Assembly (NCBI RefSeq): GCF_014356525.2
Contig: NC_052508.1
Span: 45,177,858-45,241,857 of the forward strand
Reading direction: 5' to 3'
Length of the DNA: 64,000 nucleotides
Origin: Nilaparvata lugens
Lineage: Eukaryota; Arthropoda; Insecta; Hemiptera; Delphacidae
Part shown: positions 50,089 through 61,207 of the stretch, one piece after another
Layout of the letters: each line of letters begins with the position of its first letter
How positions within the stretch are numbered: position 1 is the stretch's first letter
Translations under genes and position numbers: made by a program
Notes under the pieces: generated by a model
The model's database searches: none
Told to the model about the DNA's origin: nothing
What the model saw: the letters and a program-made list of their open reading frames with translations, nothing else

Positions 50089-50105
50089 TGGCGCCCGAAC
50101 CACCC
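50089..50105 (+). promoter_or_regulatory. Primer-binding site
   Basis: TGGCGCCCGAACCACCC directly follows the LTR. The first 12 bases fit a tRNA-Lys-type primer. Confidence 0.8.
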
Positions 50106-50447
50106 TCGCGCAGTTTTCCAATATTGTTCGTTTGACAATATTAGTTTTCCGATTCGTGTCGCGATTGCTTATTTCGACTTTGAAAAGGAAACTATCGGAA
50201 GACTAAGTGAGGTGAACCTTCAACTTCAACGGAACTTCTACACGGGATAACCACGCTACCGGACTTCTTTCATCCTGGCAACCACACTGGCAGACTCCTT
50301 CCGGAACGCTTTCATCCAACAACCGGAAGTAAATCCAGTTCTTACCATTGCTGCTACTGTAAGTAACGAATGAATTCTTCTACCTCAGCTTCACTTTCTT
50401 CTGCTTCAAATCAACTCATCTAGCCCTCCAAATTAGACTCTTCCACT

Positions 50448-51644
50448 ATGGCAACTATCCCCAAACATCTGTTGGACTTTATCCCCAAGTTCGATGGGAC
50501 ACCCAATAAAATTCCCAAATTTCTCAGATCCATTGAAAAACTTTTCGGACTTTACTGTAATGATACTATCGAAAAAACTCAACCTGACCAGAACCACTGG
50601 CTTTTGTATACCGCTGCACTTCACAACTTAGAAGGCACAGCTGATAGCGTAGTTCAAAATAGTGAGTGCTCTAATGTGATCGAACTTATTCAACTCATAA
50701 AGAAACACTTTTCCGATAAACGTACTGTTTCAGACCTCATAGCAGAGATTGCTATCATGAAAACTTTTCAACATGAGCATCCCCTTGACTTTCTTGACAG
50801 ACTAAACGAAAAGCGAACCAGGGTAGTTACTCGCTACAAATTAGACGGTGTATCCGGTGACTTACTCAAAAACCTTCTTGAACAACTTGACATGACACTT
50901 GTAAGGACACTTATTCACGATGTTCATCCAACACTCGGAGCTCATCTCCAAGTCTACAAGCTTAAGAACTTGGACGAAGCCCGTGACACTCTTCGTAGTG
51001 ATTGCAGTATTGTGTTAAATCAATTGAAACTTACGGAATCTGTGTCTGATAGTGCAGTTATCAATCCTCAGTTTCGGCAGCGTAACTTCTTTCAACCGCG
51101 TTCAGTGTTTCCCCAATTCAGGCAGTATTCACCTCGCAGTTTTCATCAACAGCCCTTCAAGCAAAATTTTGCTCCTTTTAACCAACATAGGTTTCAACAC
51201 AACCAATTCCAACAACCTCCACAAATCCAATCTCAACAGCCTCAACAGAGTCTAGTACCATTTAACGCAAGATTTCAGCAGTCTCAATTTCAAAATGTCC
51301 AACCAAAATCCTTCAACAGTAACTTTCGTAATTTCCAAGGCGGTGCACACAATGTTCGACAGTCTCCAAATTGGAATTCTCAAAATACTGTCTCAATGCG
51401 TACTGTTTCAACCAATCGTAGTAACAACTCTGCACGGAACAATTCGTTCCATGATGTTCATTATCTGGAAGGAAATTGCATTGACGAATCTAACGTAAAT
51501 ATCACTCCACTTGATGAAACTAATTTCGTTCAATCTATGCAAACTCAAATTGATTCTCTCACTTCCGCTGTGAATGAATTGGCAGAACGTTTTTTAGGAT
51601 TAGGCCCAGCTCCTTCGGGGGACCCGCCAATCAGTTCGAGTTGA
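50448..51644 (+). CDS. gag: Errantivirus gag
   Basis: An open 398-codon frame 360 bp after the primer site encodes the structural polyprotein. The N-terminal 190 residues look like a helical capsid region (LLDFIPKFDGTPNKIPKFL, LIQLIKKHFSDKRTV, KTFQHEHPLDFLDRLN). The C-terminal half is rich in Gln, Asn and Phe, with FQ and PQ repeats and no CCHC zinc knuckle, as is usual for errantiviruses. The last four bases overlap the ATG of the next frame, which is -1 to gag, so pol was probably made by -1 frameshifting. This is the only intact gene of the element. Confidence 0.85.
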   Translation: MATIPKHLLDFIPKFDGTPNKIPKFLRSIEKLFGLYCNDTIEKTQPDQNHWLLYTAALHNLEGTADSVVQNSECSNVIELIQLIKKHFSDKRTVSDLIAEIAIMKTFQHEHPLDFLDRLNEKRTRVVTRYKLDGVSGDLLKNLLEQLDMTLVRTLIHDVHPTLGAHLQVYKLKNLDEARDTLRSDCSIVLNQLKLTESVSDSAVINPQFRQRNFFQPRSVFPQFRQYSPRSFHQQPFKQNFAPFNQHRFQHNQFQQPPQIQSQQPQQSLVPFNARFQQSQFQNVQPKSFNSNFRNFQGGAHNVRQSPNWNSQNTVSMRTVSTNRSNNSARNNSFHDVHYLEGNCIDESNVNITPLDETNFVQSMQTQIDSLTSAVNELAERFLGLGPAPSGDPPISSS

Positions 51645-52309
51645 AGATTATCTACAAATCCCTCCCATACTTTGTCGATGATTCTAATCTAAAATGGCTT
51701 GTTGACACTGGATCAGTGAAGAACTATATAAATCCCGCTATTGTACCACCTGATGTGACTAGATTTAAGGAAGAATTTATCGTGAAGACACCTGCTGGTG
51801 AAAGAAATGGAGATGAGTATATTTTTATGAACTCGTCACAAGTGTTTCCAATGTGTGCTAGAATTAAGATGTATTTATTTAAATGTTCAATACAGCTCGA
51901 TAAAACTGAATTTTTCAAACGAGAATTGTTGTACCTAGGACATGTAATCTCAGAAGAAGGAATTCAACCAAATCCCGCCAAATTGAAAGCAATCAAGGAC
52001 TTCCCGATTCCCAAAACTTAGAAACAAATAAAACAATTTTTAGGATTAACTGGTTACTACAGGAAAATGATAAAGAACTATGCAAAAATCGCTAAGCCTC
52101 TGACTCAAGCTTTGAAAAAAGATGTCAAGGTTGACATTTCCAATAAGGAGTACGTTAATGCATTCGAAAAACTGAAAACAATGCTCCAAAACAGTCCAAT
52201 ATTGCAATTACCCGATTTTTCTAAACAATTCATAGTTACTACTGGCGCTAGCAATTTTGCTATTGGAGGAGTACTTTCACAGATTTTCAATGGTAAAGAT
52301 GTTCGATAG
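51641..52309 (+). pseudogene. pol: Errantivirus pol, protease and remains of reverse transcriptase
   Basis: The retroviral-type protease active site is WLVDTGSVKNYI, early in the frame. After about 60 residues the sequence jumps to the end of the reverse transcriptase palm (LLYLGHVISEEGI) and the thumb and connection (QFLGLTGYYRKMIKNYAKI). Most of the polymerase, including the YxDD region, is missing. One in-frame TAG at 52019-52021 separates two halves that are otherwise in the same frame. The start of RNase H follows (TTGASNFAIGGVLSQIF), then the CR1 segment begins at about 52300. Confidence 0.85.
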
Positions 52310-52916
52310 TTGGCAGGACTGCCTGTCGTGGATGATCATGATCTTTATGGCTCTGTGATTTTTCGGTTAATTATTCTGTTTTACACGTTAATTTCAGTTA
52401 GTTTTTGTGCTGTTGTGATCTATATGTTGTATTATCACTCTACCCACCTGGACATATGTGTGGTTCGTAAGTAAGGTCGATTCATTCGTTATACCATATC
52501 CGCATCTTCTTGCACTTGGTTCAACATGATTAAGTTATTTGTTGTCTTGCACTGCTGAACTTGATCTCACCAGCCGGTGGCTGTATTGTCGTCTGCTACT
52601 ACACTGTTTTGCGCTCCAACTACAGTTCTGTGATTCCTTATCAGTTGCCTGTGGCAATACTATTTTTGAGATAAGCGTGCTTCATCAATCGTCTTTCTTC
52701 TCTTATCTGCTATCTTCTTCGGTATAAACCCATACTTTTTCACATCGATTGTATTATTATTATCCAATTTTTCCTTCTCCAATCTATCTTTCTCTTCCTC
52801 AGTCCTTCTCAATTTCAGGAGCTTCCAAATTTTCCGACTGCTTTGACTGCTCTCTTAGCATTCTTTTTCCTGTCAATTTCCTTACCAATTAAAATAGTTT
52901 TTTATATGATTCGCAT
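52310..52916 (+). other. Leader of element C
   Basis: Non-coding. It begins near GGCAGGACTGCCTGTC and would contain the internal promoter expected of a CR1 5' end. No promoter motif can be singled out. Confidence 0.45.
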
Positions 52917-53564
52917 TTGAACAGCATGTGTAAGAGAACAAAAAAGTACCCTTGTGGTAAATGTAACAAAAATGTAAATAAGTGCAATAAAGCTGTACTT
53001 TGCAGGGGAAACTGTTCGCAGTGGTTCCACTTAGTAAAATGCACTGGTCTCTCTAAGGATGAGTACGAGTTAATAAAAAATGGTGAAATGATATGGTCTT
53101 GTGTCGAGTGTAGTGTACAGGCATCGGATAAGATTTACGATAAGACCTCAATCTCAGTTTCATCTAATGCTGATGGTGAACAAAATGAGGGGGATCTAAA
53201 TGTAGAATTGAATAGCCTTCTCATAGAGGAAATTGAGAACCAGAAAGCTATCTTAGGAATGCTTAAAGAAGACTTAGAACAGGCTAGGAAGGAAATTGTA
53301 AATTTAAAAAAAAATATTTTGGAGAGAGATGAAGAAATAGTTGACCTCAAGCGTAATACTCCGGTTTTCCAGTTAGAACCTACTAACAGGAGAAATAAAT
53401 TAAGAAATAGTCTGCCTAGCAATTTCAACGTCAAGCTACGTAACTTTTACCAGCCTCTTCAAGTAAATGAGGAGGATATAGATGCAAATATTGCTGCAAT
53501 GGCTGAAGAGATTGCTACCTCAAAACGCAAACGACCTCACAATAAAAAAATGCACCAGAATTAG
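52917..53564 (+). CDS. Element C ORF1a, PHD finger and coiled coil
   Basis: This 215-codon frame starts with a complete PHD-type zinc finger at residues 10-62. Metal ligands are visible in PCGKCNKNVNKCNKAVLC, CSQWFHLVKC and MIWSCVEC, fitting Cys4-His-Cys3. A Glu/Lys-rich coiled coil follows at about residues 93-140 (LEQARKEIVNLKKNILE), then a basic tail (TSKRKRPHNKK). PHD fingers are known in ORF1 of CR1-like elements and may bind nucleic acid or chromatin. It is followed 23 bp later by the esterase frame. In many CR1 elements both domains are in one protein, so this may be a native split or an old frameshift. Confidence 0.8.
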   Translation: MNSMCKRTKKYPCGKCNKNVNKCNKAVLCRGNCSQWFHLVKCTGLSKDEYELIKNGEMIWSCVECSVQASDKIYDKTSISVSSNADGEQNEGDLNVELNSLLIEEIENQKAILGMLKEDLEQARKEIVNLKKNILERDEEIVDLKRNTPVFQLEPTNRRNKLRNSLPSNFNVKLRNFYQPLQVNEEDIDANIAAMAEEIATSKRKRPHNKKMHQN

Positions 53565-53587
53565 TAAAAAACAATCTCCCTAAAAAT

Positions 53588-54319
53588 ATGCTCAATGAAA
53601 CAAAGAAGATACTGTTGGTATCTGATAGTCATGGAAGGAATTTAACGTGGCATTTGAATGGTAGGTTGAAACACTCCTATGAATGTATTGGTTTTGTAAG
53701 TCCTGGCGCTAGGACTGAACAGATTTTATGCCATGATAATATATCTGGTGAAATTGCAGATAATGATATTCTAATTATATTGTGCGGCGCTAACGATGTT
53801 GCAAGAAACGAGGCAGGAAAGGCACTAACGGGAATCGAGGAGACGATTAATCGATTTCAAAAAAATAAAATTGTCTTAGTGGATGTTCCAAACAGACACG
53901 ACCTTGTTGAGTGGTCTTGTGTGAACAGGGAAGTAGCGCGGACGAACTGTTTACTCAAAGCTATTGGCGGGAGGTATGAGAATGTGATACTTGTAGAGGC
54001 AAGTCGGGCAGAAAGATTCCACCACACTCGACACGGCATGCACCTCAACCGTTGGGGCAAGGGCTGGCTGGCTGGAAGGATTTCTGCGGTTATTGAGGAC
54101 GGTGACTATGCGATTGTTGACTCTCCTGTTTCTCTGGCCGATGACGGCTCACCTTCGCGGGGGGCTGCTTCTGAAGGCTGCGTGGCCTCTCCACCCCGGT
54201 CACCAATTGGGCGGCTCGGCGACATGCAGTCTCCCGAGGTCGAGTCCCAGTCTATCGCTGCATCTCCTGCGGCAAATTTGGGAAACGACTGCCGCTCGGT
54301 GGAAACTACTCAACCTTAG
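53588..54319 (+). CDS. Element C ORF1b, SGNH/GDSL esterase-like
   Basis: A 243-codon frame with the SGNH hydrolase pattern: LLVSDSHGRNL (catalytic Ser block), IILCGANDVARNE (Gly-x-Asn-Asp block) and HTRHGMHLNRWGKGWL near residue 150 (the Asp/His block; here the catalytic His is plausible but the Asp position is unclear). Esterase domains are established in ORF1 of CR1 and related non-LTR elements, where their role is uncertain. The last 70 residues are Ser/Pro-rich and unassigned. ORF2 coding begins close downstream in another frame. Confidence 0.8.
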   Translation: MLNETKKILLVSDSHGRNLTWHLNGRLKHSYECIGFVSPGARTEQILCHDNISGEIADNDILIILCGANDVARNEAGKALTGIEETINRFQKNKIVLVDVPNRHDLVEWSCVNREVARTNCLLKAIGGRYENVILVEASRAERFHHTRHGMHLNRWGKGWLAGRISAVIEDGDYAIVDSPVSLADDGSPSRGAASEGCVASPPRSPIGRLGDMQSPEVESQSIAASPAANLGNDCRSVETTQP

Positions 54320-54381
54320 CTACAAGTGTCTCACAGGATGGATCCGGAAGAATATCAATTTTACATCAGAATGTTCAGCAC

Positions 54382-56505
54382 TTGCCATCCCGTTTAGACT
54401 TGCTAAGAATTAATTTAGAGGAGCTAAAACCTGACATACTGGCAATATCTGAGCACAAGATGTCAGAAGCTGAAACTGCACTGTTAAATATACCCGACTA
54501 TACTATAAGCTCGAAATTCTCTAGGAGTAATAATATGGAAGGCGGGGTCATGATTTTAGTAAGTAATAAAATCTATTCAAGTTGCAGGCCCGTTGAACTG
54601 CCGGCAATAAAGTCTATAACGATGGAAAAAGAATTTGAGTGTTGTGTAACCAAATTTTCTATTAATAGTTTCTCTTTTGTTATGGCCTGTTTGTACAGAA
54701 CACCCCAACATTGTTACTTAGATTCTTTTTTAGAAAAACTTGAAATATTGCTTGAAATTCTGTGCAGGAAATACAAAAATGTTGTACTAGCTGGTGACAT
54801 AAATATTAATGTACTAGAAAAGAATAATGTTTACCTTAAGTTCAGAAATATTCTAAAAATGTATAATATGTCATTTAAGGTCGATTTTCCAACTAGAATA
54901 ACTACAACCTCTGAAACTGCCATTGATAATTTTATTACAAATATTTGTGATGAGAACTTGAAAGTGTCAGGCATTATAACCCATATATCAGATCATGATG
55001 CTCAGCTATTTGAAATTCTTAATGTTAGTAACTTTCACAAAAAACCAATAAGAGGTCTTAGCAGGAGATTTGACGACTGTAATTCCAATATATTTTTCAA
55101 AGATTTAGAGAGCGTCAATTGGATGGATGTTTATCAATCTTCAGTAAGTGATAAGTATAATGCATTTATTTCAATTTTTTCATATTATTTCAACATTAAT
55201 TTTCCAAAGCTATTTATGAATGAGAAGGAAACAAATAAGGATAAATATTCGAGCAGCGAGGTCATTAGGAAAAAGAGAGACTTATTAGAGCTTGAAAGAA
55301 TATTTAGAAATACAAAGAGTGATGATTTAAAAGATCAAATTAAAACTAGAAAGAGAGATTTGAGACAGGAAATAGCAATAAATAAACAAAAAGTCTTTGA
55401 CAATAAAGTCGCCAATGCAAGAAATAAAAATAGAGTTATCTGGAAGATTGTTAACGATAATGTTGGTAAAAACAAAAATAAAAACTCAAATTTAAGTGTT
55501 ATAGATAATGGAATTCATGTAACAAACCCTCTTACTATTAGTAATATATTTAATGATTTCTTTGTTACAGCAGTAGATAAGTTTGTCATACCAAATATTC
55601 CTGATAGATGTGAACCTGTTGAAACCCCGATTTATCCAAACTGTCAATCCACACTGAGATTCAGATTCAAAACTATTTCAGAATATGAGTTAGTAAAAAT
55701 AATAATGTCATTTGAAAATAAACTTTCTTCAGGGCCAGATGACATCCCAATTACAATAGTTAAAAAAGTCTTGCCGGCAATAATTAAACCCCTGACTCAT
55801 ATAATAAATTCCTCCTTGATATCGGGCCATTTTCCAAACATTTTAAAGGTAGCCAGGGTTTTTCCAATATTTAAGAAGGGTGATGTCAGAGAACCTGCTT
55901 GTTATAGGCCAGTATCTATTTTATCAGTATTTTCTAAAATTATTGAACGTGTGGTGTACATGCAGCTAATAGAATATTTAGAAACAAATAACATTTTGGA
56001 CAAAGAACAGCATGGTTTTCGCTCTAAAAAGTCCACGATAACGGCTGGAGTCGATTTCATTAACTCTATCGTAAATGCAATCGACAAAGGGGAGAAAATT
56101 GTTGGCATATTCTTGGATATGACTCGTGCTTTTGACAGTGTGAGGCATAATGTTTTGATAGATACGTTGAAAACTCTAGGTGTAAATGGAATAGAACAGA
56201 CATGGTTTGAATCGTACCTGAAGGATAGACAACAATTTGTTGAGATAGAGCATATTGAAGAGACGCATGCGCTGCAATATAAAATCAGATACCGCTCTGA
56301 CCTGAGGAGTCTGAAATATGGTGTCCCTCAAGGCTCAATATTGGGTCCTTTATTGTTCCTGTGCTACATCAAAGGGTTGCCTAGGGTGGTCCAGGGGAAA
56401 GCTGCTGTTTGTCTCTATGCTGATGATGCAAACATCATCTTCTCGGGTGAATCCATTGAAGAGATTGAAGCAGCATCCGCTGTTGGCTTGTATTCCATTA
56501 ATAAA
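54382..56505 (+). pseudogene. Element C ORF2, endonuclease and 3'-truncated reverse transcriptase
   Basis: A long open frame. The endonuclease has LAISEHKMSEAE, VMACLYRTPQH, VVLAGDININVL, ETAIDNFITN and ITHISDHDAQLF (catalytic Glu, Asp-Asn and Asp-His positions). The reverse transcriptase has VFPIFKKGDVREPACYRPVS, HGFRSKKSTITAG, motif A IFLDMTRAFDSVRHN, motif B GVPQGSILGPLLFLCYI and motif C LYADDANIIFSG. After motif C about 20 residues remain before the frame passes without a stop into errantivirus RNase H (about 56505-56607). The thumb and C-terminus are therefore lost. The catalytic residues are intact, so decay apart from truncation is slight. Confidence 0.85.
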
Positions 56506-57523
56506 TTTCTAATTCAGACTGATCACAAACCTCTCCAGTGGCTTCATAGTAGAACCAAATTCCAAATTGATAAGATGGAAACTTCTGTTAGAAGAATTCG
56601 ATTTTGACATTACCTACATAAAAGGGAAAACCAACTTTGTAGCGGATGCTTTGTCCCGTCCTTATGACGTCACTATGATGGAAAATGAAGAGGATGGTTT
56701 TCGAGGTTTCGAGGATGGTTTTCGAGGTTTTGCGAATAGTTTTCAAGGTTTGGAAAATACTAGTGATGACCCCAACGAATTTGATGATACTAACACTGAC
56801 GTACCCTCGATAGATAGTTTTTTTCAATGAATAGGTACATTAGGCGAGCGGAATGATAATACTGGTAATAATAACTTAGTAACTAATGCTAATCAAGGAA
56901 ACTTTGTAAATAATAATGCTTATGATGACAATGATCGTGAGATTATCGTGATTAATGATAATAATGATGATGACGAACAAGAAGCCGAGAACGATAATCG
57001 CAGCTTAGCAAAGATACACTCGCAGGAAAGCTCGAATGAACAGGTAGTTATAGCCGATGATGATAAGTTGCTTAATATTGAGCATAACCAACTTATTCTT
57101 GAAAGAAGTGACCAAGCCCCTCAATTGAGAACAATTTTTGGTAAAAGACGATTGACCATTTATTTTAGAAACGCTAATGATTATGATGACATGAAAAATA
57201 AATGTATTGAGTTTTTGAAACCAAAAACGGTACATAGAGTTTTCTGTTCGCGAGAAGGTGTTTTGTATGATGAGTACGAGCAAATTTTCAACAATTTTAA
57301 AAATGTGTTATTAGAAACATTTGATTCCATAAAACTGAAAAGGTATAAGACAATGAATTTAGATATAGTGGATACTGATGAACAAAAACATATAATTTCA
57401 AATCACCATGAAGGAAAGACATACCACAGAGGTATCAATGAAACGTATAATCAGATAAAGAGAAGATATTACTGGCCATCAATGCTAAGAGACAAATTGA
57501 ATGTTTCCAATACGATAAAATAA
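56506..57523 (+). pseudogene. pol: Errantivirus pol, RNase H end, linker and integrase N-terminus
   Basis: The end of RNase H resumes as [16 protein letters not shown] and continues in the original pol frame from about 56567 ([19 protein letters not shown]). A linker follows with a short tandem repeat ([14 protein letters not shown]) that is Asp/Asn-rich. One in-frame TGA at 56828-56830 splits it. The integrase zinc-binding region is partly present (HHEGKTYHRGINETYNQI, RRYYWPSM), but the Cys pair is missing. The frame stops at 57523 just before the catalytic core. Confidence 0.8.
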
Positions 57524-57542
57524 AGTTTTTGACAATGATTGA

Positions 57543-58352
57543 TTGTTTTTCCAAACGATTATCGGTCCATCCCCTAAAAAGTTTGAACCAAATCGAGATA
57601 TTCAAGAACGCCTGAATGATTATTTTTCATCTTTTCCCCTACCCAAAATTATACAAATGGACAACGGCCGTGAGTTTGACAATGCAGGTTTACGCGACTT
57701 TCTGAGATTGTACGGTGTTGAAGCATACTATGTCACTCCTGGACACCCAGACTCTCAGGGCTTAATTGAAAGAACTTATTCTACGCTTATCGAAATCTTA
57801 AATGCAATTCAATTGGAAAATAAAAATACAACAGAAACAAACATGAAACTAGCAGTTATAGCATTTAATAATACGCTCAACTCAACTCTGAAAATGACTC
57901 CCATGGAAATAACTTATGGCATGTCAAACAATCCTTTTGTTAACGGTGTTATGGAAAGATTGGTGACAGAACAACAGTCTCGCCAATATTTAGAACGAAT
58001 GAATTTAGTTCACAAGTTGATAAAGAATAAAATTGAATCCGAAAAACAAACACGCACTGAGCAACTGAATGTCAATCGTGAAAAGGATGTAGAAATTGAA
58101 AAAGCACCTTACATTAAAACGACTTTTAACAAAAAAAAAAATAAACCGAAATTCTTCAAAGTAAACTACAGTAAAGACGATCAACTAGCTACAAACCCTC
58201 GAGCAATTCAGAAACGCCCATTTAAAGTACACCCCAATAGAATGAAACGGCTTCAAAAACCGGTGAAGGGTAAGAAAAAGGATTTATTTGTTACAGGACG
58301 TGATGGTACTGCCCCTAATTCTCCTGTTGCTGGCCCCAGAAACGTCTTATAA
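57543..58352 (+). pseudogene. pol: Errantivirus integrase core and C-terminus
   Basis: The frame contains the second Asp (IIQMDNGREFDNAGLRDFL) and the catalytic Glu (SQGLIERTYSTLIEIL) of the DDE core. The first Asp lies just upstream in a different frame (TMIDCFSKR, near 57530-57555), so a frameshift splits the core. The C-terminal part is basic with MTPMEITYG and Lys-rich stretches. It overlaps the start of env by 65 bp. Confidence 0.8.
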
Positions 58353-59790
58353 GATGGTAGATTTGAGCAGAGCATCTGGTATTGCTCCAATCAAGATACA
58401 GAATTCTCATATCATTAATGAAACTTTTACCTATGTTCATAATATTAATACTAGTTATTTACGTTTAGAATTAAGTAATATTGAAACATTTGTTGATTTT
58501 CTCGCTAAAAGGAATAATATTGATAAGAGTCGCTTAAGTATGATGAAATTGAATTTGAAATACACTAAGAATAAATTGAATGAGATTCAATCAGTTAATT
58601 ATAGACAGAAAAGAGGTCTTTTTAATGGTTTAGGATCCGCGATTTCGTGGATCACTGGGCACATGGATGCTGATGATAAGGAAAGATATGACAAAATTTT
58701 GCAGACAGTCCAATCTAATGAATATCATCTTCGTAACAATGTAGACAAGCAATTTGCTGTAAATCAGAAATTAATTAACGAAAGTAATCAGAGCGAATAA
58801 TCTAAAAATCAGCAATTACTTAATTCTTTGTTCAATTGATCCAACCGAATGGAAATGAATCCAGCAATCCTCTTTGTTATTCGACTCGCTCCTGCTTCTG
58901 AATAATAAAATATCTGACATTGTAACTAGTCTCGAATTTTGTAAATTGAAAATACTCCATTCTTCTATTATTTCTCATGATGATATTTTTCTCTTACAAA
59001 AAAAACTCAAATGTCAGCTTTATTTCAAATAAAATTAGTGTGTTATGGAAACTAAGCAAAAAGTACATTGTGGAATATTTAAAGACTATATTTCATATTT
59101 TGTGGACGTACCGCTATTGTCAACTGTTTATGAAACGTTTTTCTATTGTCTTATCCTGTCATTGTCGGTAACGAAATTTTAACAACTATTGCGCATCCTT
59201 CTTTTGTTCTTCGAAATGACAAATTATTTTCTGGAAATTGTGAACTCATTTATGATGATTATTATTGTAGTGCAGTAAGCGAACTTAATGATATATGTAT
59301 TGAGCAATTATTAAATGATAGGAATCTAGACGGATGTAGTAAGGTAGTTTTGAAAGACGGAGATTCTTTCATAAAATATGTAGAAATAGTTGATAGTTTT
59401 ATATTTTTTAATTTTAGTACATGTATGGTTCTGAATACTGATGTGAACAAGAATAATACTCTTTTACTTAATAAGAAAACGCAATTGTTGATATTAATAG
59501 CTCAGAAACACTGATTGGTTACTACAAACCAAATATATTTTGGGAAAACGAAATTGTACTTCCAACTGAATTTGTAGAAAACAAACGACTATCCAACTTC
59601 AACTTTGATCAAGTACATACTGCTAATATAAATTTTCAAAAACTTGATGTTCTAGATGAGTTACCTCTGACCGATAATCGAAACCTATGTATTATTATAT
59701 TGCTTATTTTTACTGTAATTTTATTGATTGTTATAATATTTCTCAAACGGCTGTTTATCTGGCACAAACTTTTTAGCTTAATCTGAAGTT
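58288..59790 (+). pseudogene. env: Errantivirus env, interrupted
   Basis: The first piece (58288-58800) has a hydrophobic leader (VLPLILLLLAP), a basic proprotein cleavage motif (RQKR) and an adjoining hydrophobic Gly-rich fusion-peptide-like segment, the layout of baculovirus F-like insect retroviral envelopes. It stops at 58800. Later pieces (59146-59514, then another frame to about 59785) carry Cys residues of the ectodomain and a terminal membrane segment (NLCIIILLIFTVILLIVIIF) with a short basic tail. At least two interruptions make it non-functional. The assignment rests on position and layout. Confidence 0.8.
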
Positions 59791-59913
59791 GAAAATGATA
59801 CTGTGCAGCGTGAACCAGAACAAATATGCCCCAGACTACCATGTACTTAGTTTATAATACTTTAAATATAATATATTTTTTTATTTCTTTGAAGCTGAGG
59901 GCAGCTTCACTCT

Positions 59914-59926
59914 TAGGGGGGAGGAG
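59914..59926 (+). promoter_or_regulatory. Polypurine tract
   Basis: AGGGGGGAGGAG directly before the 3' LTR, the expected primer for plus-strand synthesis. Confidence 0.8.
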
Positions 59927-59927
59927 T

Positions 59928-60120
59928 TACATTTGGTAACCCCCTTTATAATGCTGATGTAGCTGTGCATTGTTATTTACTAGCCATTAGTTTAGTTGCT
60001 TTTTCGAGTCAATCTGTTGCCAGAGCTCGTAGAGCGTACATCGCTCATAACCATGTATTAATATATTGAAATAAATATTTCTTTTTAAAAAAAGCCGGTT
60101 GGTTATCCAAGTTCCTTAAC
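59928..60120 (+). repeat. 3' LTR of the errantivirus
   Basis: TACATTTGGTAACCCC to GTTCCTTAAC, matching both 5' LTR copies with more differences than they show to each other. Confidence 0.85.
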
Positions 60121-61207
60121 TTTAGATAAAATATTGTGATGATGGTGGTAATCAATATGCATTGGGAAGATAAGCTGGAACTGGAAAGTGAGCAAGGTGG
60201 GTAGATGTGTGAGGGATTGGTTGCTAGTTTTTTCTCTTTCTTTTAATTTTTTCCAACTTCTGTAGTAAAAAAACCAGCGATTCTATTCTATTCTTCTTCA
60301 TATATTGATAAATAAAGTGGAATTCATTCATATTTGCAGATGTAGAGTATATTGTACTTTCAGCAAGTAGTATTTATTATTCCGAATTCACAAATTTTGT
60401 AATATATCCAATCATTATTGTATAATTTATTATTAGCTTACTATTTTTCATTTCGTTATCTTTTTGCTAGTAATTGTAAATGGGTGTCATTCGTAAGTAC
60501 GATCCATCTCAATCCACCATCTCAATAGTACGAGTGCGAGTATTTCAACTTTTCGTTATTTGAGCTTATTATCCAAAATTATCAACACATTTCAAATAAT
60601 TTTATCATATAACAATTTAAAAGACAAAGCCTAAACTCCCCAATCTTTCATTTTACCTTTAAACCCTAATTCTAAAACTTTTCCGACCCAATCCAATTTC
60701 TCACAGACTCTAAGATTAGTAGAAAAACTAGATTAGATATAAAAAACTGGACCTACAGTAGCTTTTTCATCCATATCGACGTATGAAGCTCAAGGTTTCT
60801 TCTCAAACTATAGAATGCAATGCCATTTAAATCGCTCACAAAATTTGCTAATTTTTCACTCTTTTTCCTATTTTTCTCTCGCATTCTTCCCCTTTTCGTT
60901 CTTCTTCGCCCTTCATTCCACTACCAGCCCATGGAAAACCATAGTTGTCTAGGTAGTTTTCCTCCTTCTTCCTATTCAACACACCACCATGAAGCCTGTT
61001 TATTGTATTATTATTACTACAAATTTGTATTCTGTTTTCTTCTGTATATTTTCTGTTGAATTGAATAAAATTATTGATTGATTGATAATTCAACATAACC
61101 TTTCAAGTTCTGTTCATACACTAGACAAATTGAAACTCGCACATGTGACGCACTCCCTTGTAAATATTGTGGATAGGATAACATTTGAATTTGAAATGAG
61201 CTTAATG
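60121..61207. other. Intronic DNA with a retroelement tail
   Basis: No gene. About 60800-61087 ends GAATAAAATTATTGATTGAT with a short (ATTG)n tail, typical of a truncated non-LTR or SINE copy on the plus strand. Confidence 0.45.

Larger units (their letters stand above)
52310..56505 (+). mobile_element. CR1-type non-LTR element C, 5' part present, 3' end missing
   Basis: Contains a 600-bp leader, a PHD-type ORF (52917-53564), an SGNH-esterase ORF (53588-54319) and ORF2 with endonuclease and reverse transcriptase to just after the YADD motif (about 56500). Then the sequence returns to errantivirus RNase H. The thumb, C-terminal region and 3' tail are absent. Where it sits, about 40 residues of RNase H are also missing. 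Loss of the 3' end is opposite to the usual 5' truncation of such elements, so a simple target-primed insertion does not explain it. Confidence 0.85.
49896..60120 (+). mobile_element. Defective errantivirus (Ty3/gypsy with env), nested with CR1 element C
   Basis: Order on the plus strand: 5' LTR (49896-50088), primer site, leader, gag, pol remnants, env remnants, polypurine tract and 3' LTR (59928-60120). Three genes with env and a TGGCGCCC primer site place it with insect endogenous retroviruses. It is not competent: most of the reverse transcriptase is deleted, pol is interrupted by a 4.2-kb CR1 segment, and integrase and env have stops or shifts. LTRs differ at roughly 5% of positions by eye. 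It sits antisense in a Su(z)12 intron. TTTA may be its target duplication, but the boundary is ambiguous. Confidence 0.9.

Noticed and set aside
52539..52727. Short frame upstream of the PHD ORF
   Set aside because: Lies in the leader of element C with no recognisable domain.
60820..61096. Plus- and minus-strand frames of about 80 codons
   Set aside because: They fall in a retroelement tail with an (ATTG)n end and lack protein-like features.
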